DNA of 54,278 nt. Origin: Thalassospira profundimaris WP0211. Its GTDB lineage: Bacteria > Pseudomonadota > Alphaproteobacteria > Rhodospirillales > Thalassospiraceae. The position numbers were made by a program, and so were the translations under genes. Positions 18,930 to 26,466 of the stretch are shown here, in pieces (the first letter of the stretch is position 1; every line of letters starts with the position of its first letter). Under the pieces are notes generated by a model. It did no database searches, was not told the origin of the DNA, and saw nothing but the letters and a program-made list of their open reading frames with translations. The stretch spans positions 1-54,278 of the forward strand of contig NZ_AMRN01000014.1 of NCBI RefSeq assembly GCF_000300275.1, given 5' to 3'.

Positions 18930-19535
18930 ATGACTAAAGTTCTGCATGTTAGCGCATCTGTGAATGGTGAGAACTCGAACTCCCGCCAGATCGCCCTCAA
19001 ACTGATCGACCGCATCAAGGCCGCTGATTCTTCGGCAACCGTTATCGAACGCGATACCAATGAAGCGCTCGTTTCAGCGATCACCGGCGAAACCGTCGGT
19101 GCTTTTTACACCCCGGCGGAAGACCGCTCGGACTCGCAGAAAGAAATCATCGCCGCATCTGACAAGATGGTGGCTGAAATTCTTGACGCGGACGTTCTTG
19201 TCATCGGTGCGCCGATGTACAACTTCTCGATCCCGTCGACCCTTAAGGCTTGGGTTGACCTGATTGCACGCGTTGGTGTGACCTTCAAATACACCGAAAA
19301 CGGCGCGGTTGGTCTGGTCGAAGGCAAGAAAGCCTACATCGTTGCTGCAACTGGCGGCGTTCCGGTCAACAGCCCGGTTGATTTCGCGACCCCGTACCTC
19401 AAACAGGTTCTGGCCTTTATCGGCATCACCGATGTTGAAATCGTCGAAGCGTCTGGCTTCGCTGTGAACGCCGAAGAAGCCATGGCCAAGGCAATTGCCA
19501 ATGTCGAAGCGGCCAAGCTTCCGGCCGCTGCCTAA
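18930..19535 (+). CDS. azoR: FMN-dependent NADH-azoreductase
   Basis: AzoR (201 aa) is a flavodoxin-fold enzyme that reduces azo compounds and quinones with NADH and FMN. The phosphate-binding N-terminus KVLHVSASVNGENSNSRQIA, the flavin-contacting APMYNFSIPSTLKAWVDLIA and the ATGGVP loop are all present. GGAG lies 8-11 bp upstream of the ATG. It stands alone: rarA lies 118 bp upstream and a terminator follows. The likely physiological role is quinone/electrophile stress defence rather than dye reduction. Confidence 0.93.
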   Translation: MTKVLHVSASVNGENSNSRQIALKLIDRIKAADSSATVIERDTNEALVSAITGETVGAFYTPAEDRSDSQKEIIAASDKMVAEILDADVLVIGAPMYNFSIPSTLKAWVDLIARVGVTFKYTENGAVGLVEGKKAYIVAATGGVPVNSPVDFATPYLKQVLAFIGITDVEIVEASGFAVNAEEAMAKAIANVEAAKLPAAA

Positions 19536-19628
19536 GCATCCCGGTTCAAAAACTCCGATACATTCCCGCCGATCAGCGAATTTCCATATCCCCCCCCTTG
19601 GTTTGCTGATTGACGGGCGTGTTTCCCG

Positions 19629-19663
19629 AAATGCCCGACGGTTCCCTCCCGTTCGGGCATTTT
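19629..19663 (+). terminator. Probable terminator after azoR
   Basis: AAATGCCCGA (19629-19638) pairs with TCGGGCATTT (19653-19662); the inner bases can add pairs with a bulge. The T-run is short and interrupted (TTTGATTCTT), so moderate strength is expected. Confidence 0.65.
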
Positions 19664-19714
19664 GATTCTTAACCTTTTGTGTTTATGGTATCGGAGTTCG
19701 CAAAAGGGCAGGTG

Positions 19715-20245
19715 GTGTCATTGAAACGGCTGGCGATGGTTGCAATCTGGGGACTGCTGGTACTGGCAGGCATTTTCGTAACGGTCCGTTTTACCGGGCT
19801 GATGGATCATATGCTGCCTGCTGGCGATCCCCCCAATATGACCTTCGGGCGCGATGCCGACCTTCCGAATGTGCCGAATTTCTTCCTTGCCTGTCCGGTC
19901 GATCGTCTACCTGACAGTGACCGCGCGATGCAAAGTCCGTCTTTTGCGGCGTCGGTCGCGAGACTGACCGAGGTTTTGATCGAAACCGCCCCGGATCACG
20001 GCATGACGTTGATGACGGATGTTTCGGGTGGCAAGGCCGGTCGCCTTTATTTCCTGGCACGCTCGGCAGTATTTCGCTTTCCCGACTGGGTAGAGATCGA
20101 GCTGATCCTGCCGGAAACCGGCAATGATGTGGCTTTCTGTTTGTTCGCCCAATCGGTCTATGGCCGCGATGATTTCGGACAAAATGAAAAACGCACAAGT
20201 GCCTGGCTTGCCGATGTCGAAGCCCGGATGGGAAAAAATCAGTAA
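19715..20245 (+). CDS. DUF1499 family protein, membrane-anchored
   Basis: A protein of about 176 aa with one N-terminal hydrophobic segment (VAIWGLLVLAGIFVTVRFTG) and a periplasmic domain. The domain matches the DUF1499 pattern, with an early NFFLACP segment, a central RFPDWVEIEL and the late GRDDFGQNEKR, where family members have a similar G-x-x-D-x-G-x-N-x-x-R string. Its function is unknown. The start is uncertain: GTG at 19715 has AAGGG 6 bp upstream, but TTG at 19721 and GTG at 19712 are also possible. The gap to crcB carries a 16-bp palindrome. Confidence 0.78.
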   Translation: MSLKRLAMVAIWGLLVLAGIFVTVRFTGLMDHMLPAGDPPNMTFGRDADLPNVPNFFLACPVDRLPDSDRAMQSPSFAASVARLTEVLIETAPDHGMTLMTDVSGGKAGRLYFLARSAVFRFPDWVEIELILPETGNDVAFCLFAQSVYGRDDFGQNEKRTSAWLADVEARMGKNQ

Positions 20246-20313
20246 ACCGGGATAAACCGCCAAGGCCAATGCGATTGATCATCCGTCGGCCATGGTGTTT
20301 GATACCCTTGGCT

Positions 20314-20329
20314 GGCATGGGCCCATGCC
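20314..20329. promoter_or_regulatory. Perfect 16-bp palindrome upstream of crcB
   Basis: GGCATGGGCCCATGCC reads identically on both strands, 46 bp before the crcB start. It could be a dimeric regulator site or chance in a GC-rich gap. No flanking promoter elements are clear. Confidence 0.35.
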
Positions 20330-20375
20330 GTATTCACACGTGACATTTCAGGACTGAGGGAATAGGTTCCGCGCC

Positions 20376-20768
20376 ATGCAATTTTCACCGTTGTTAATCG
20401 CATCCATTGCCTTGGGCGGTGCCATTGGTGCCGTTGCACGTCACAGTGTTTCCGTCATGATGGGCTCTGTGATGGGTACTGGATTTCCCTGGGGAACTTT
20501 GACGGTCAATGTCGTCGGTTCGTTCCTGATGGGGGTGCTGATCGAGGTTTCCGCCCTGAAACTATCCATGGGGCTTGAAACGCGCGCACTCCTTGTGACC
20601 GGTTTTCTGGGGGCGTTTACAACTTTTTCGACGTTCTCGCTGGATGTCGCGACCTTGTATGAACGGGGCAATATGGGGCTTTCCGCCCTTTATGTTGGTG
20701 TGTCCGTGGTGGTCGGTATTTCGGCATTGTTTGGCGCAATCGCGCTGGTAAGGGGTATTCTGCAATGA
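20376..20768 (+). CDS. crcB: Fluoride exporter CrcB/Fluc
   Basis: A 130-aa, four-TM protein of the Fluc family, dual-topology dimeric channels that let fluoride leave the cell. Family motifs seen: GGAIGAVARH near the N-terminus, TLTVNVVGSFLMG and TGFLGAFTTFSTFSLD with the conserved Phe/Ser/Thr of the pore lining. There is a single gene copy, consistent with a homodimer. The stop overlaps the next gene by 4 bp (ATGA). No fluoride riboswitch could be recognised upstream. Confidence 0.95.
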   Translation: MQFSPLLIASIALGGAIGAVARHSVSVMMGSVMGTGFPWGTLTVNVVGSFLMGVLIEVSALKLSMGLETRALLVTGFLGAFTTFSTFSLDVATLYERGNMGLSALYVGVSVVVGISALFGAIALVRGILQ

Positions 20769-21868
20769 GTGGTGTCACTCTGCGCAAGGTCAAAGCAGAC
20801 GAGGCCGACATTCGGCTCGATCGCTGGTTCAAGCGCAACTGTCCCGAATTCACATTTGGTCAGGTCCAGAAATTCCTGCGTGGCGGTCAGATCCGTGTCG
20901 ATGGCAAACGTGCCAAGGCCAATCAGCGTGTTGAGCCGGGCCAGGAAATCCGTGTGCCGCCCGCACCGGTTATGTCCGGTGGTGGTACCGGCCCATGGGG
21001 CGAAGACGGTTCGGGTTATAACCCGTCTGAAGTCCAGCAACGCAAACACGCTGGCCCCGCCAAGTCCGATGCGACCGAGGCAGAGCTGCAGGCATTGCGC
21101 GATTCCGTTATTTTCTATGACGAGTTGGTTTTGGCGATCAACAAGCCCGCCGGCCTTGCCGTGCAGGGCGGGACCAACACCAATGTTCATGTCGATGGCA
21201 TGCTTGATGCGCTGAAACTCGACAGCAAAGAACGCCCGAAACTGGTCCACCGTCTGGATAAGGACACCAGTGGTGTTTTGCTGCTGGCCCGTTCGGCCAG
21301 TGCGGCCCATGCGCTGACCAAGGCATTCAAGGATAAATCGACCCGCAAGCTTTACTGGGCGATTGTCACCGGTGCGCCTGCGGAACGCGAAGGCATGATT
21401 GATGCCCCGCTTGCCAAAATCGCTGGCAAGGGCGGGGAGAAAATGGTCATCGATGAAAAGCTCGGTAAATCGGCACAGTCTGTCTTCCGTCAGCTTCATC
21501 GCGCCGGGCGCAAGGCCGCATGGCTTGCCCTGTCACCGCTGACCGGTCGTACTCACCAGTTGCGTGTTCATTGCGAGGCCATAGAATGCCCGATCCTGGG
21601 CGATGGAAAATATGGTGGACCCAAGGCGTTTATTGATGGCCTGTCCAATCAGATGCATCTGCATGCGCGTGCGATTGATTTCCCGCACCCGGTCACCGGC
21701 CATCGCGTCGTGATCGAGGCACCTGTGCCGGAACATTTCGCAGAAACGCTCAAAAAGCTGAACTTCGATCCGAAAACGCCAACCAAATTCCTGACCCCGG
21801 AAATTCACCGCGAGAAGGAAGAAAAGCCCAAGCCAAAGGCAAAACCGTCGCGTGCACGCAAGAAATAG
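20765..21868 (+). CDS. rluC: RluC/RluD-type 23S rRNA pseudouridine synthase
   Basis: A 367-aa RluA-family enzyme that isomerises uridines in 23S rRNA. An N-terminal S4 RNA-binding domain (about 15-70) is followed by the catalytic domain with HRLDKDTSG, in which Asp165 is the expected nucleophile. The substrate loop TGRTHQLRVH and GDGKYG follow. The very basic Lys/Pro/Arg tail (about 340-367) probably adds RNA affinity. The position of modification (955/2504/2580 or the RluD sites) cannot be told. It overlaps crcB by 4 bp, so the two are likely cotranscribed. Confidence 0.9.
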   Translation: MSGVTLRKVKADEADIRLDRWFKRNCPEFTFGQVQKFLRGGQIRVDGKRAKANQRVEPGQEIRVPPAPVMSGGGTGPWGEDGSGYNPSEVQQRKHAGPAKSDATEAELQALRDSVIFYDELVLAINKPAGLAVQGGTNTNVHVDGMLDALKLDSKERPKLVHRLDKDTSGVLLLARSASAAHALTKAFKDKSTRKLYWAIVTGAPAEREGMIDAPLAKIAGKGGEKMVIDEKLGKSAQSVFRQLHRAGRKAAWLALSPLTGRTHQLRVHCEAIECPILGDGKYGGPKAFIDGLSNQMHLHARAIDFPHPVTGHRVVIEAPVPEHFAETLKKLNFDPKTPTKFLTPEIHREKEEKPKPKAKPSRARKK

Positions 21869-21896
21869 GGTGCTTTCCAAACAGCACCAGACACCG

Positions 21897-21924
21897 AAAA
21901 GCCGACGCATTGCGTCGGCTTTTT
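21897..21924 (+). terminator. Terminator after the crcB-rluC pair
   Basis: AAAAGCCGACGC (21897-21908) pairs perfectly with GCGTCGGCTTTT (21912-21923) around a 3-nt loop, with a T-run to 21924. It lies between convergent genes, and the A/T symmetry allows action on either strand. Confidence 0.9.
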
Positions 21925-21962
21925 CGTCCTCCTGATCAAACGGCGTTGGGACACAGTCTGTA

Positions 21963-22229
21963 CTAGGTATTTTTGCTGTCGAAACGTCTTATGAAGGCGT
22001 CATAGACCCGGTTCAGGTGTTGGGCATGAACCGTATTGCCCATGCGTTCACACATTTCGGCCTGGCCCTTGATCATCACGGCAAGCTGTTTGCGGCCGTT
22101 TTTGGTATGCACCATGCACTCACCCTCCTCAAGGGCGGTGACCAAAGGAATATGCTCGCACTCGGCAATAGCCAGCACTTCCTCCTCGGTGAGGTCGCTG
22201 AAGTCGATGCAGTCGCGAAGTGTAAGCAT
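21963..22229 (-). CDS. Small conserved protein of unknown function
   Basis: An 88-aa soluble protein beginning MLTLRDCIDFSDLTEEEVLA and continuing with an AECEHIP segment. I recall this N-terminal pattern (LRDCIDFSDLTEEE...EHEHIP) from short alphaproteobacterial proteins without known function. The start is supported by AGGAGG 7 bp upstream. It contains Cys/His residues (DC, ECEH, C, MC) that could bind metal, but no fold is identified. Upstream lie the hairpin at 22386 and the three-way-junction element. Confidence 0.75.
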   Translation of the reverse strand: MLTLRDCIDFSDLTEEEVLAIAECEHIPLVTALEEGECMVHTKNGRKQLAVMIKGQAEMCERMGNTVHAQHLNRVYDAFIRRFDSKNT

Positions 22230-22385
22230 GGTCTGCCTCCTGTCGCAGAGAGCCTGCCTCTGTCGGGCAGGGCCCTGTAGGCCAGAATTCAATTGTAGCG
22301 CGCATTGCATCGCTTAGACAGTAATACAAAATTCACTTGTGGTTTCTGTTGCTTCCCGCACAGCACAAAAAATGCACGGCAATAC

Positions 22386-22434
22386 AACCGCGGGAGACTC
22401 GATCTTTGAAACGCTTTCGATTAGTCTCCGCGTT
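22386..22434 (+). other. Imperfect hairpin abutting the three-way-junction element
   Basis: AACCGCGGGAGACT (22386-22399) pairs with AGTCTCCGCGTT (22423-22434) over 12 bp with two single-base bulges; the loop is 23 nt. It ends only 3 bases before the outer arm of the 22438 element. No equivalent is seen beside the second copy. Confidence 0.45.
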
Positions 22435-22437
22435 CCC

Positions 22438-22702
22438 AAGGTCAGGAGCTACTAATTTGGTTAGAATGGTCGATCAGATTTGTGCGGATACGCGAAGCGA
22501 AACTGCAGGAAGATATACATCTTTCAAAGTTTTGCGACAAAGTAGGCCGTGCAAATCTGATCGATCCGTAGGACAGCGTTTATATTTGCAAACTCCAGCG
22601 TCAAATCCCTTGTGGGGGAAACCACCCCCCTCAGCGGGCTTTTCCTCGGATTTCACAAATATAAACGCTGCCATTCCAATCAAATTAGTAGCTCCTGACC
22701 TT
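22438..22702 (+). repeat. Three-way-junction structured element, copy 1
   Basis: A 265-bp intergenic element. Outer stem P1: 22438-22469 with 22671-22702 (32 nt arms, 30 matched positions, one further wobble). Directly inside, P2: 22470-22487 with 22547-22564 (18 bp, two wobbles), capped by further nested stems (22497-22504 with 22528-22535, and GAAGAT with ATCTTT at the tip). A 9-nt junction TCCGTAGGA (22565-22573) leads to P3: 22574-22588 with 22656-22670 (15 bp). P3's large internal loop holds GCGTCAAATCCCTTG (22598-22612), a small G/C hairpin, and GCGGGCTTTTCCT (22634-22646). It ends 20 bp before the ATG of the HAD gene at 22723. There is no ORF of note inside. See the second copy at 36813-37073. 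Confidence 0.85.
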
Positions 22703-22722
22703 CATCTGATGAAAGACCCCAC

Positions 22723-23421
22723 ATGACCACTGATCCGCTTAGACTTGTGATTTTTGATTGCGACGGCACCCTTGTTGACAGCCAGCACGCCATTGCGCAT
22801 TGCATGGATCATGCCTTTGCGCAGCACGGTCTGGACTGTCCGGGGCTTGAAAACACGCGCACCATCATTGGTCTGAGCCTGCCCGAAGCCATCACAAAGC
22901 TGGCAAGCCCGGCACGGGTGGATGAGGACATCATCGCAGCGGTGACAGCGGCCTATAAAACCGCCTTCTTCACCCTGCGCCAGACTCCCGACTTCCACGA
23001 GCCGCTGTTCCCCGGTGTGCACGAAGTTCTGATGGAAATCGATGGTCGCAAATGGCTAAGCGGTGTGGCAACCGGCAAGGCCCGCCGGGGTCTTGATGCG
23101 GTGCTGGCGCGCAACGAACTTGAAGGCCGCTTTGTCACCCTTCAGACCTGTGACAATCACCCGTCAAAGCCAAATCCTGCGATGTTGATGGCTGCCCTTG
23201 AAGAAACCGGGGTCGATGCCCCCAATGCGGTGATCGTTGGCGATACCAGCTATGACATCGAAATGGGCCGGGCGGCTGGCATGATCGCCATCGGCGTTGA
23301 TTGGGGCTATCATGATGTCGATACGCTGCATAAATCAGGTGCGCACGCTGTCATCAGCCACTTTGATGAACTGACCGCTGCCCTTGATACGATTTGGGAA
23401 ATTGACCGTGACGCCGCTTAA
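22723..23421 (+). CDS. HAD-superfamily phosphatase, Gph-like
   Basis: A 232-aa cytoplasmic HAD hydrolase of subfamily IA. Motif I is FDCDGTLVDS (Asp12, Asp14), motif II is in VATGK, motif III is the Lys of HPSKPNPAML, and motif IV is VGDTSYDIEMG. This is the phosphoglycolate/pyrophosphatase-type arrangement with a helical cap (about 20-90); the substrate is not determinable. Its 5' region is the three-way-junction element, which ends 20 bp before the ATG. The 3' end overlaps the following gene by 14 bp. Confidence 0.9.
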   Translation: MTTDPLRLVIFDCDGTLVDSQHAIAHCMDHAFAQHGLDCPGLENTRTIIGLSLPEAITKLASPARVDEDIIAAVTAAYKTAFFTLRQTPDFHEPLFPGVHEVLMEIDGRKWLSGVATGKARRGLDAVLARNELEGRFVTLQTCDNHPSKPNPAMLMAALEETGVDAPNAVIVGDTSYDIEMGRAAGMIAIGVDWGYHDVDTLHKSGAHAVISHFDELTAALDTIWEIDRDAA

Positions 23422-23881
23422 GAATCCCGACCTTGCCCCGATCCGCTTTGAGCTGACCCTGGCCGTCGATCCCGATGACGCCTTTGACGCTTTCACATCG
23501 GGCTTTGGCGACTGGTGGCCGACCGATACCCATTCGATCTCTAAAAAGGACTGCGTTACGGTCGAATTCAATGACGGTGTCGGCGGCGAGATCGTTGAGC
23601 GCGCCAAGGGGCAGGATGATATCCCGTGGGGTCGGGTAAGAAGCTGGCAACCGGGTGAACATGTGTCCTTTACCTGGCATCCGGGCTGGAATGCCGGCGA
23701 CTTTACGCTGGTCGAGGTGTCGTTTGACCTTAACGAGTTTGGTCGCTGTGTCATCCGGTTGGAGCACAAGGCATGGGAAAATGTCGGCGAAATCGCGCCA
23801 GCCCTTCGCGAAGGCTACCTCAAGGGTTGGGAATTTGCCTTTGGCGAATGCTTTGGCAATTACCTGCGCCAAAAACGCTGA
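23408..23881 (+). CDS. SRPBCC (AHSA1-like) domain protein
   Basis: A 157-aa protein with a helix-grip START/Bet v1-like fold of the activator-of-Hsp90/polyketide-cyclase group. Visible pattern: an N-terminal beta strand ELTLAVDPDDAFDAFTSGFG then DWWP, the mid WQPGEHVSFTWHPG, and a long C-terminal helix REGYLKGWEFAFGECFGNY. Such domains bind small hydrophobic ligands; the ligand here is unknown. GTG at 23408 with GGGAA 7 bp upstream was chosen; it overlaps the HAD gene by 14 bp, suggesting coupling. The stop abuts the convergent HAD gene with no gap. Confidence 0.82.
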   Translation: MTPLKNPDLAPIRFELTLAVDPDDAFDAFTSGFGDWWPTDTHSISKKDCVTVEFNDGVGGEIVERAKGQDDIPWGRVRSWQPGEHVSFTWHPGWNAGDFTLVEVSFDLNEFGRCVIRLEHKAWENVGEIAPALREGYLKGWEFAFGECFGNYLRQKR

Positions 23882-24496
23882 TCAGGACAGCTGATACTCG
23901 ATCAATTCACGCTGCAATTTGACCGGATCGCGGAACCAGTGGGTGATAAAGCCCAGTTCGCGTGCCTGCTGAATATTGCGATCGCTATCATCGATAAACA
24001 GGGTTTCGCGCGGGTTAAGTTTGAAGCGTGAAATCGCCAGATCAAAAATGCGCGGATCGGGCTTGGCGAGCTTTTCCTGGCCAGACACCAGAATATCTTC
24101 GAAGTGATCAAGGAACTCAAAGCGCTCCAGTGCATGCGGCCATGTTTCTGCCGACCAGTTGGTCAGGGCAAACAACCGCACCTTTTTGCGTTTTTTCAGG
24201 TCTTCAAGAATCCCGACCGTGCGATCAATCGCCCCTTTTAGCATTTCCGGCCAGCGTTCCTGCCATGCGGCGATCTCGTCATGATGCTGCGGATAGCGGT
24301 GCTGAAGATCAGGGATGGAATTGGCAAAGCTCAGCATCCCCTGATCATGCAGATGGTTCCAGTGCGGATGGCAAACCTCGGCAAGAAAACGCTCCATCTC
24401 CGCATTGTTCTTGAACATCTTGCGATACAGATAGCGCGGATCCCAGTCGACAAGAACGCCGCCAAGGTCGAACAAAACCGTTTCAATATCGCGCAT
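23882..24496 (-). CDS. HAD-superfamily hydrolase, subfamily IA (YihX/haloacid-dehalogenase-like)
   Basis: A 204-aa protein with motif I FDLGGVLVDWDP: the nucleophile Asp10 is present but the second position of DxD is Gly, as in the YihX and haloacid-dehalogenase/epoxide-hydrolase groups. Motif II is in LTNWSAETWPHAL, the motif III Lys is in EKLAKPDPRIF, and motif IV is FIDDSDRNIQQA. The substrate is unknown; a sugar phosphatase is possible by analogy with YihX. Its stop lies one base from the stop of the convergent SRPBCC gene, leaving no room for a terminator between them. Confidence 0.88.
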   Translation of the reverse strand: MRDIETVLFDLGGVLVDWDPRYLYRKMFKNNAEMERFLAEVCHPHWNHLHDQGMLSFANSIPDLQHRYPQHHDEIAAWQERWPEMLKGAIDRTVGILEDLKKRKKVRLFALTNWSAETWPHALERFEFLDHFEDILVSGQEKLAKPDPRIFDLAISRFKLNPRETLFIDDSDRNIQQARELGFITHWFRDPVKLQRELIEYQLS

Positions 24497-24685
24497 GTCT
24501 TCTCCATCTGGCGGGTTGTGGCTGTTGGGTGCCCCTTTTTAAGCAGGGGACGTCCATTGGTGCAAGCAGCAGTTAAGGGCCAAGCGCTGTGCTATCATGA
24601 TCCTTGTTGCGATTGGCACCGTAAATAAACCTGAATGAAATGCGGTTGCGTCTGATTGATGGTTACTGATCTAATGACAAGAAAT

Positions 24686-24718
24686 TCATTTGCCAATCGG
24701 GCGCGCCGTCGCAAATGA
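24686..24718. promoter_or_regulatory. Inverted repeat upstream of the dienelactone hydrolase gene
   Basis: TCATTTGC (24686-24693) and GCAAATGA (24711-24718) are perfect complements separated by 17 bases. The spacing (about 25 bp centre to centre) suits a dimeric regulator on one face of DNA. It lies 51 bp before the ATG at 24769. Weak evidence. Confidence 0.3.
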
Positions 24719-24768
24719 TATTGATACGGGAAAACCCCGGAAAAACAGGAATCAGAGGAGGCTAGAAT

Positions 24769-25593
24769 ATGTGTACGCTTGACGGATGTGGCTCCCACGA
24801 ACATCTCGGTCCGCCGCCCAAGGCAACCGATGAAGAACGCCGACTGTTTCTGAAAGGGGCTGTTGCCCTGCCTTTGGCTGTTATTCTTGCCGATCCGATG
24901 CTGGCTCATGCGGCGGGTTCGGGGCTTGATAAAGTGACCATCACCACGCCACAAGGTGATGAAATGGTTGCCGAAATCGCCATGCCGGCAACCTTGCCAG
25001 CCCCGACGGTCATTCTGATCCACGAATGGTGGGGCCTAAATGACCAAATCCGTAGTGTTGCTGCAGAATATGCCAAAAAGGGATACATTGCTCTTGCTGT
25101 TGATCTGTATGGCAAGCCTCCTGCTACGACGCCACAAGGTGCGAAAGCCCTGATGGCAAGCATGAAAGCTGACGTCGCCACGCGAAAACTCAAAGCGTCC
25201 TATGATTTCCTCAAAAATCACAAGGATTCAACCGGTAAGGTTGGATCAGTCGGATGGTGCTTTGGCGGTGGATGGTCGCTCAATACGGCCCTCGCGACCG
25301 ACCTTGACGCAGCCGTGATCTATTATGGCAATGTTAAAAAATCAGCCGATCAATTGGCGAGCCTCAATGCACCCGTAATGGGGCATTTTGGAACGCTTGA
25401 TAAGAATATAAACAAGGGTATGGTGAGTTACTTTGAAACGAGCCTGAAAAAAGCTGGTAAGACCGATTACCAGATTTTCTGGTATGATGCCGATCACGCC
25501 TTTGCCAACCCGACCGGTGGGCGCTATGACGGCGAAGATGCCATGCTTGCCTGGGAACGGACCATGGCCTTCTTTGACGAACATCTCAGCTAG
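24769..25593 (+). CDS. Dienelactone hydrolase family protein with Tat-like signal
   Basis: A 274-aa alpha/beta hydrolase. The Cys164 nucleophile sits in GWCFGG, an Asp/Glu follows, and a His is in DADHAFAN, as in dienelactone hydrolases; the oxyanion-region IHEWWGLN is typical. An unusual leader (MCTLDGCGSHEH) precedes a twin-arginine-like stretch EERRLFLKG (Arg24-Arg25), a hydrophobic segment and AHA, so export of the folded enzyme by Tat is likely. AGGAGG lies 8 bp before the ATG. The natural ester or lactone is not known. Confidence 0.88.
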   Translation: MCTLDGCGSHEHLGPPPKATDEERRLFLKGAVALPLAVILADPMLAHAAGSGLDKVTITTPQGDEMVAEIAMPATLPAPTVILIHEWWGLNDQIRSVAAEYAKKGYIALAVDLYGKPPATTPQGAKALMASMKADVATRKLKASYDFLKNHKDSTGKVGSVGWCFGGGWSLNTALATDLDAAVIYYGNVKKSADQLASLNAPVMGHFGTLDKNINKGMVSYFETSLKKAGKTDYQIFWYDADHAFANPTGGRYDGEDAMLAWERTMAFFDEHLS

Positions 25594-25618
25594 TCATCTC
25601 ATCGCCAATGGTACGATG

Positions 25619-25648
25619 AAAAAAGGCCGGGATTTTCCCGGCCTTTTT
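25619..25648. terminator. Bidirectional terminator between the hydrolase and the ABC operon
   Basis: GGCCGGGA (25625-25632) and TCCCGGCC (25636-25643), 3-nt loop, flanked by A6 (25619-25624) on the left and T5 (25644-25648) on the right. It can end both the + strand hydrolase and the - strand importer transcripts. Confidence 0.92.
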
Positions 25649-25677
25649 ATTTGTCTGATGATTGGTCTAAATGGGGT

Positions 25678-26448
25678 TTAGTTCGTCGGATTTCCCCGGT
25701 TTGCCCATTTGGTCGACCGGCGTTCGATGACGTTAAATATCTCGTACATCGCAATGCCCATCACCGCGATCACCAGCAATCCCGCAAACACCAGCGGCAT
25801 GTTGAATTTCGACGAAGCCGACAACATCAAATAGCCAACACCAACGTTTGATGCGACGGTTTCCGAAATCACCGAGCCGACAAAGGCCAGCGTGATCGCG
25901 ACTTTAAGGGATGCAAAGAAATACGGCATCGCCCGCGGGAAGCCGACCTTGATCAGGATGTCACGCCGTGTCGCGCCAAGCGACCGCAACACATCGCGCA
26001 ATTCCGGCTCAAGCGTCGCAAGGCCGGTGGCAACATTGACCACAATCGGGAAGAACGAAATCAAAAATGCCGTGATGATCGCCGGCACCGTACCGATGCC
26101 AAACCACATCACCAGAACCGGGACAAGGGCCACCTTGGGGACAGAGTTAAACCCGACCAGAAGCGGATTGGCCGCGTCATAGATCGCCCGGCTTGATCCG
26201 ACCAGCGCACCCAGCACAACCCCGAACACCACGGCAATGGCAAAGCCCGCCAGCGTGGTATAAAGCGTGTGATAGGCATGCATCCAGATCGCTTCATGGA
26301 ACTGCCAGCCGACAATGATGCTTTCAGACGGGGTCGGCAGGACATAGGGCGGAATGTTGAAAATCCGCACAATCAATTCCCACAGCACGAAAAGCCCGAT
26401 GGCACTCAGCCACGGCGTTGCTTTGCGAAGGTTCAATTTCTTTTTCAT
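25678..26448 (-). CDS. ABC importer permease, NitT/TauT (SsuC-like) type
   Basis: A 256-aa inner-membrane permease with about six TM segments. The EAA loop contacting the ATPase is visible in LRSLGATRRDILIKVGFPRA. The N-terminal LPTPSESI and the VSETV-like helix (SVISETVASNVGVGYLM) are typical of the SsuC/TauC/ThiX group. It is the last gene of a three-gene operon on the - strand (binding protein, ATPase, permease), 18 bp after the ATPase gene. Substrate by context only. Confidence 0.92.
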   Translation of the reverse strand: MKKKLNLRKATPWLSAIGLFVLWELIVRIFNIPPYVLPTPSESIIVGWQFHEAIWMHAYHTLYTTLAGFAIAVVFGVVLGALVGSSRAIYDAANPLLVGFNSVPKVALVPVLVMWFGIGTVPAIITAFLISFFPIVVNVATGLATLEPELRDVLRSLGATRRDILIKVGFPRAMPYFFASLKVAITLAFVGSVISETVASNVGVGYLMLSASSKFNMPLVFAGLLVIAVMGIAMYEIFNVIERRSTKWANRGNPTN

Positions 26449-26466
26449 GACTTTTCCCGCCCTTCC

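Noticed and set aside
20246..20375. A fluoride riboswitch ahead of crcB
   Set aside because: The stretch around 20288 (GGCCATGGTGTTTGATACC) faintly recalls the conserved start, but the downstream conserved half and the pseudoknot partner are not found.
22438..22702. A simple MITE or insertion sequence
   Set aside because: No transposase-like frame, no target duplication, and the outer arms of the two copies differ completely in sequence, unlike copies of one transposable element. A mobile origin is not excluded, but the standard model does not fit.
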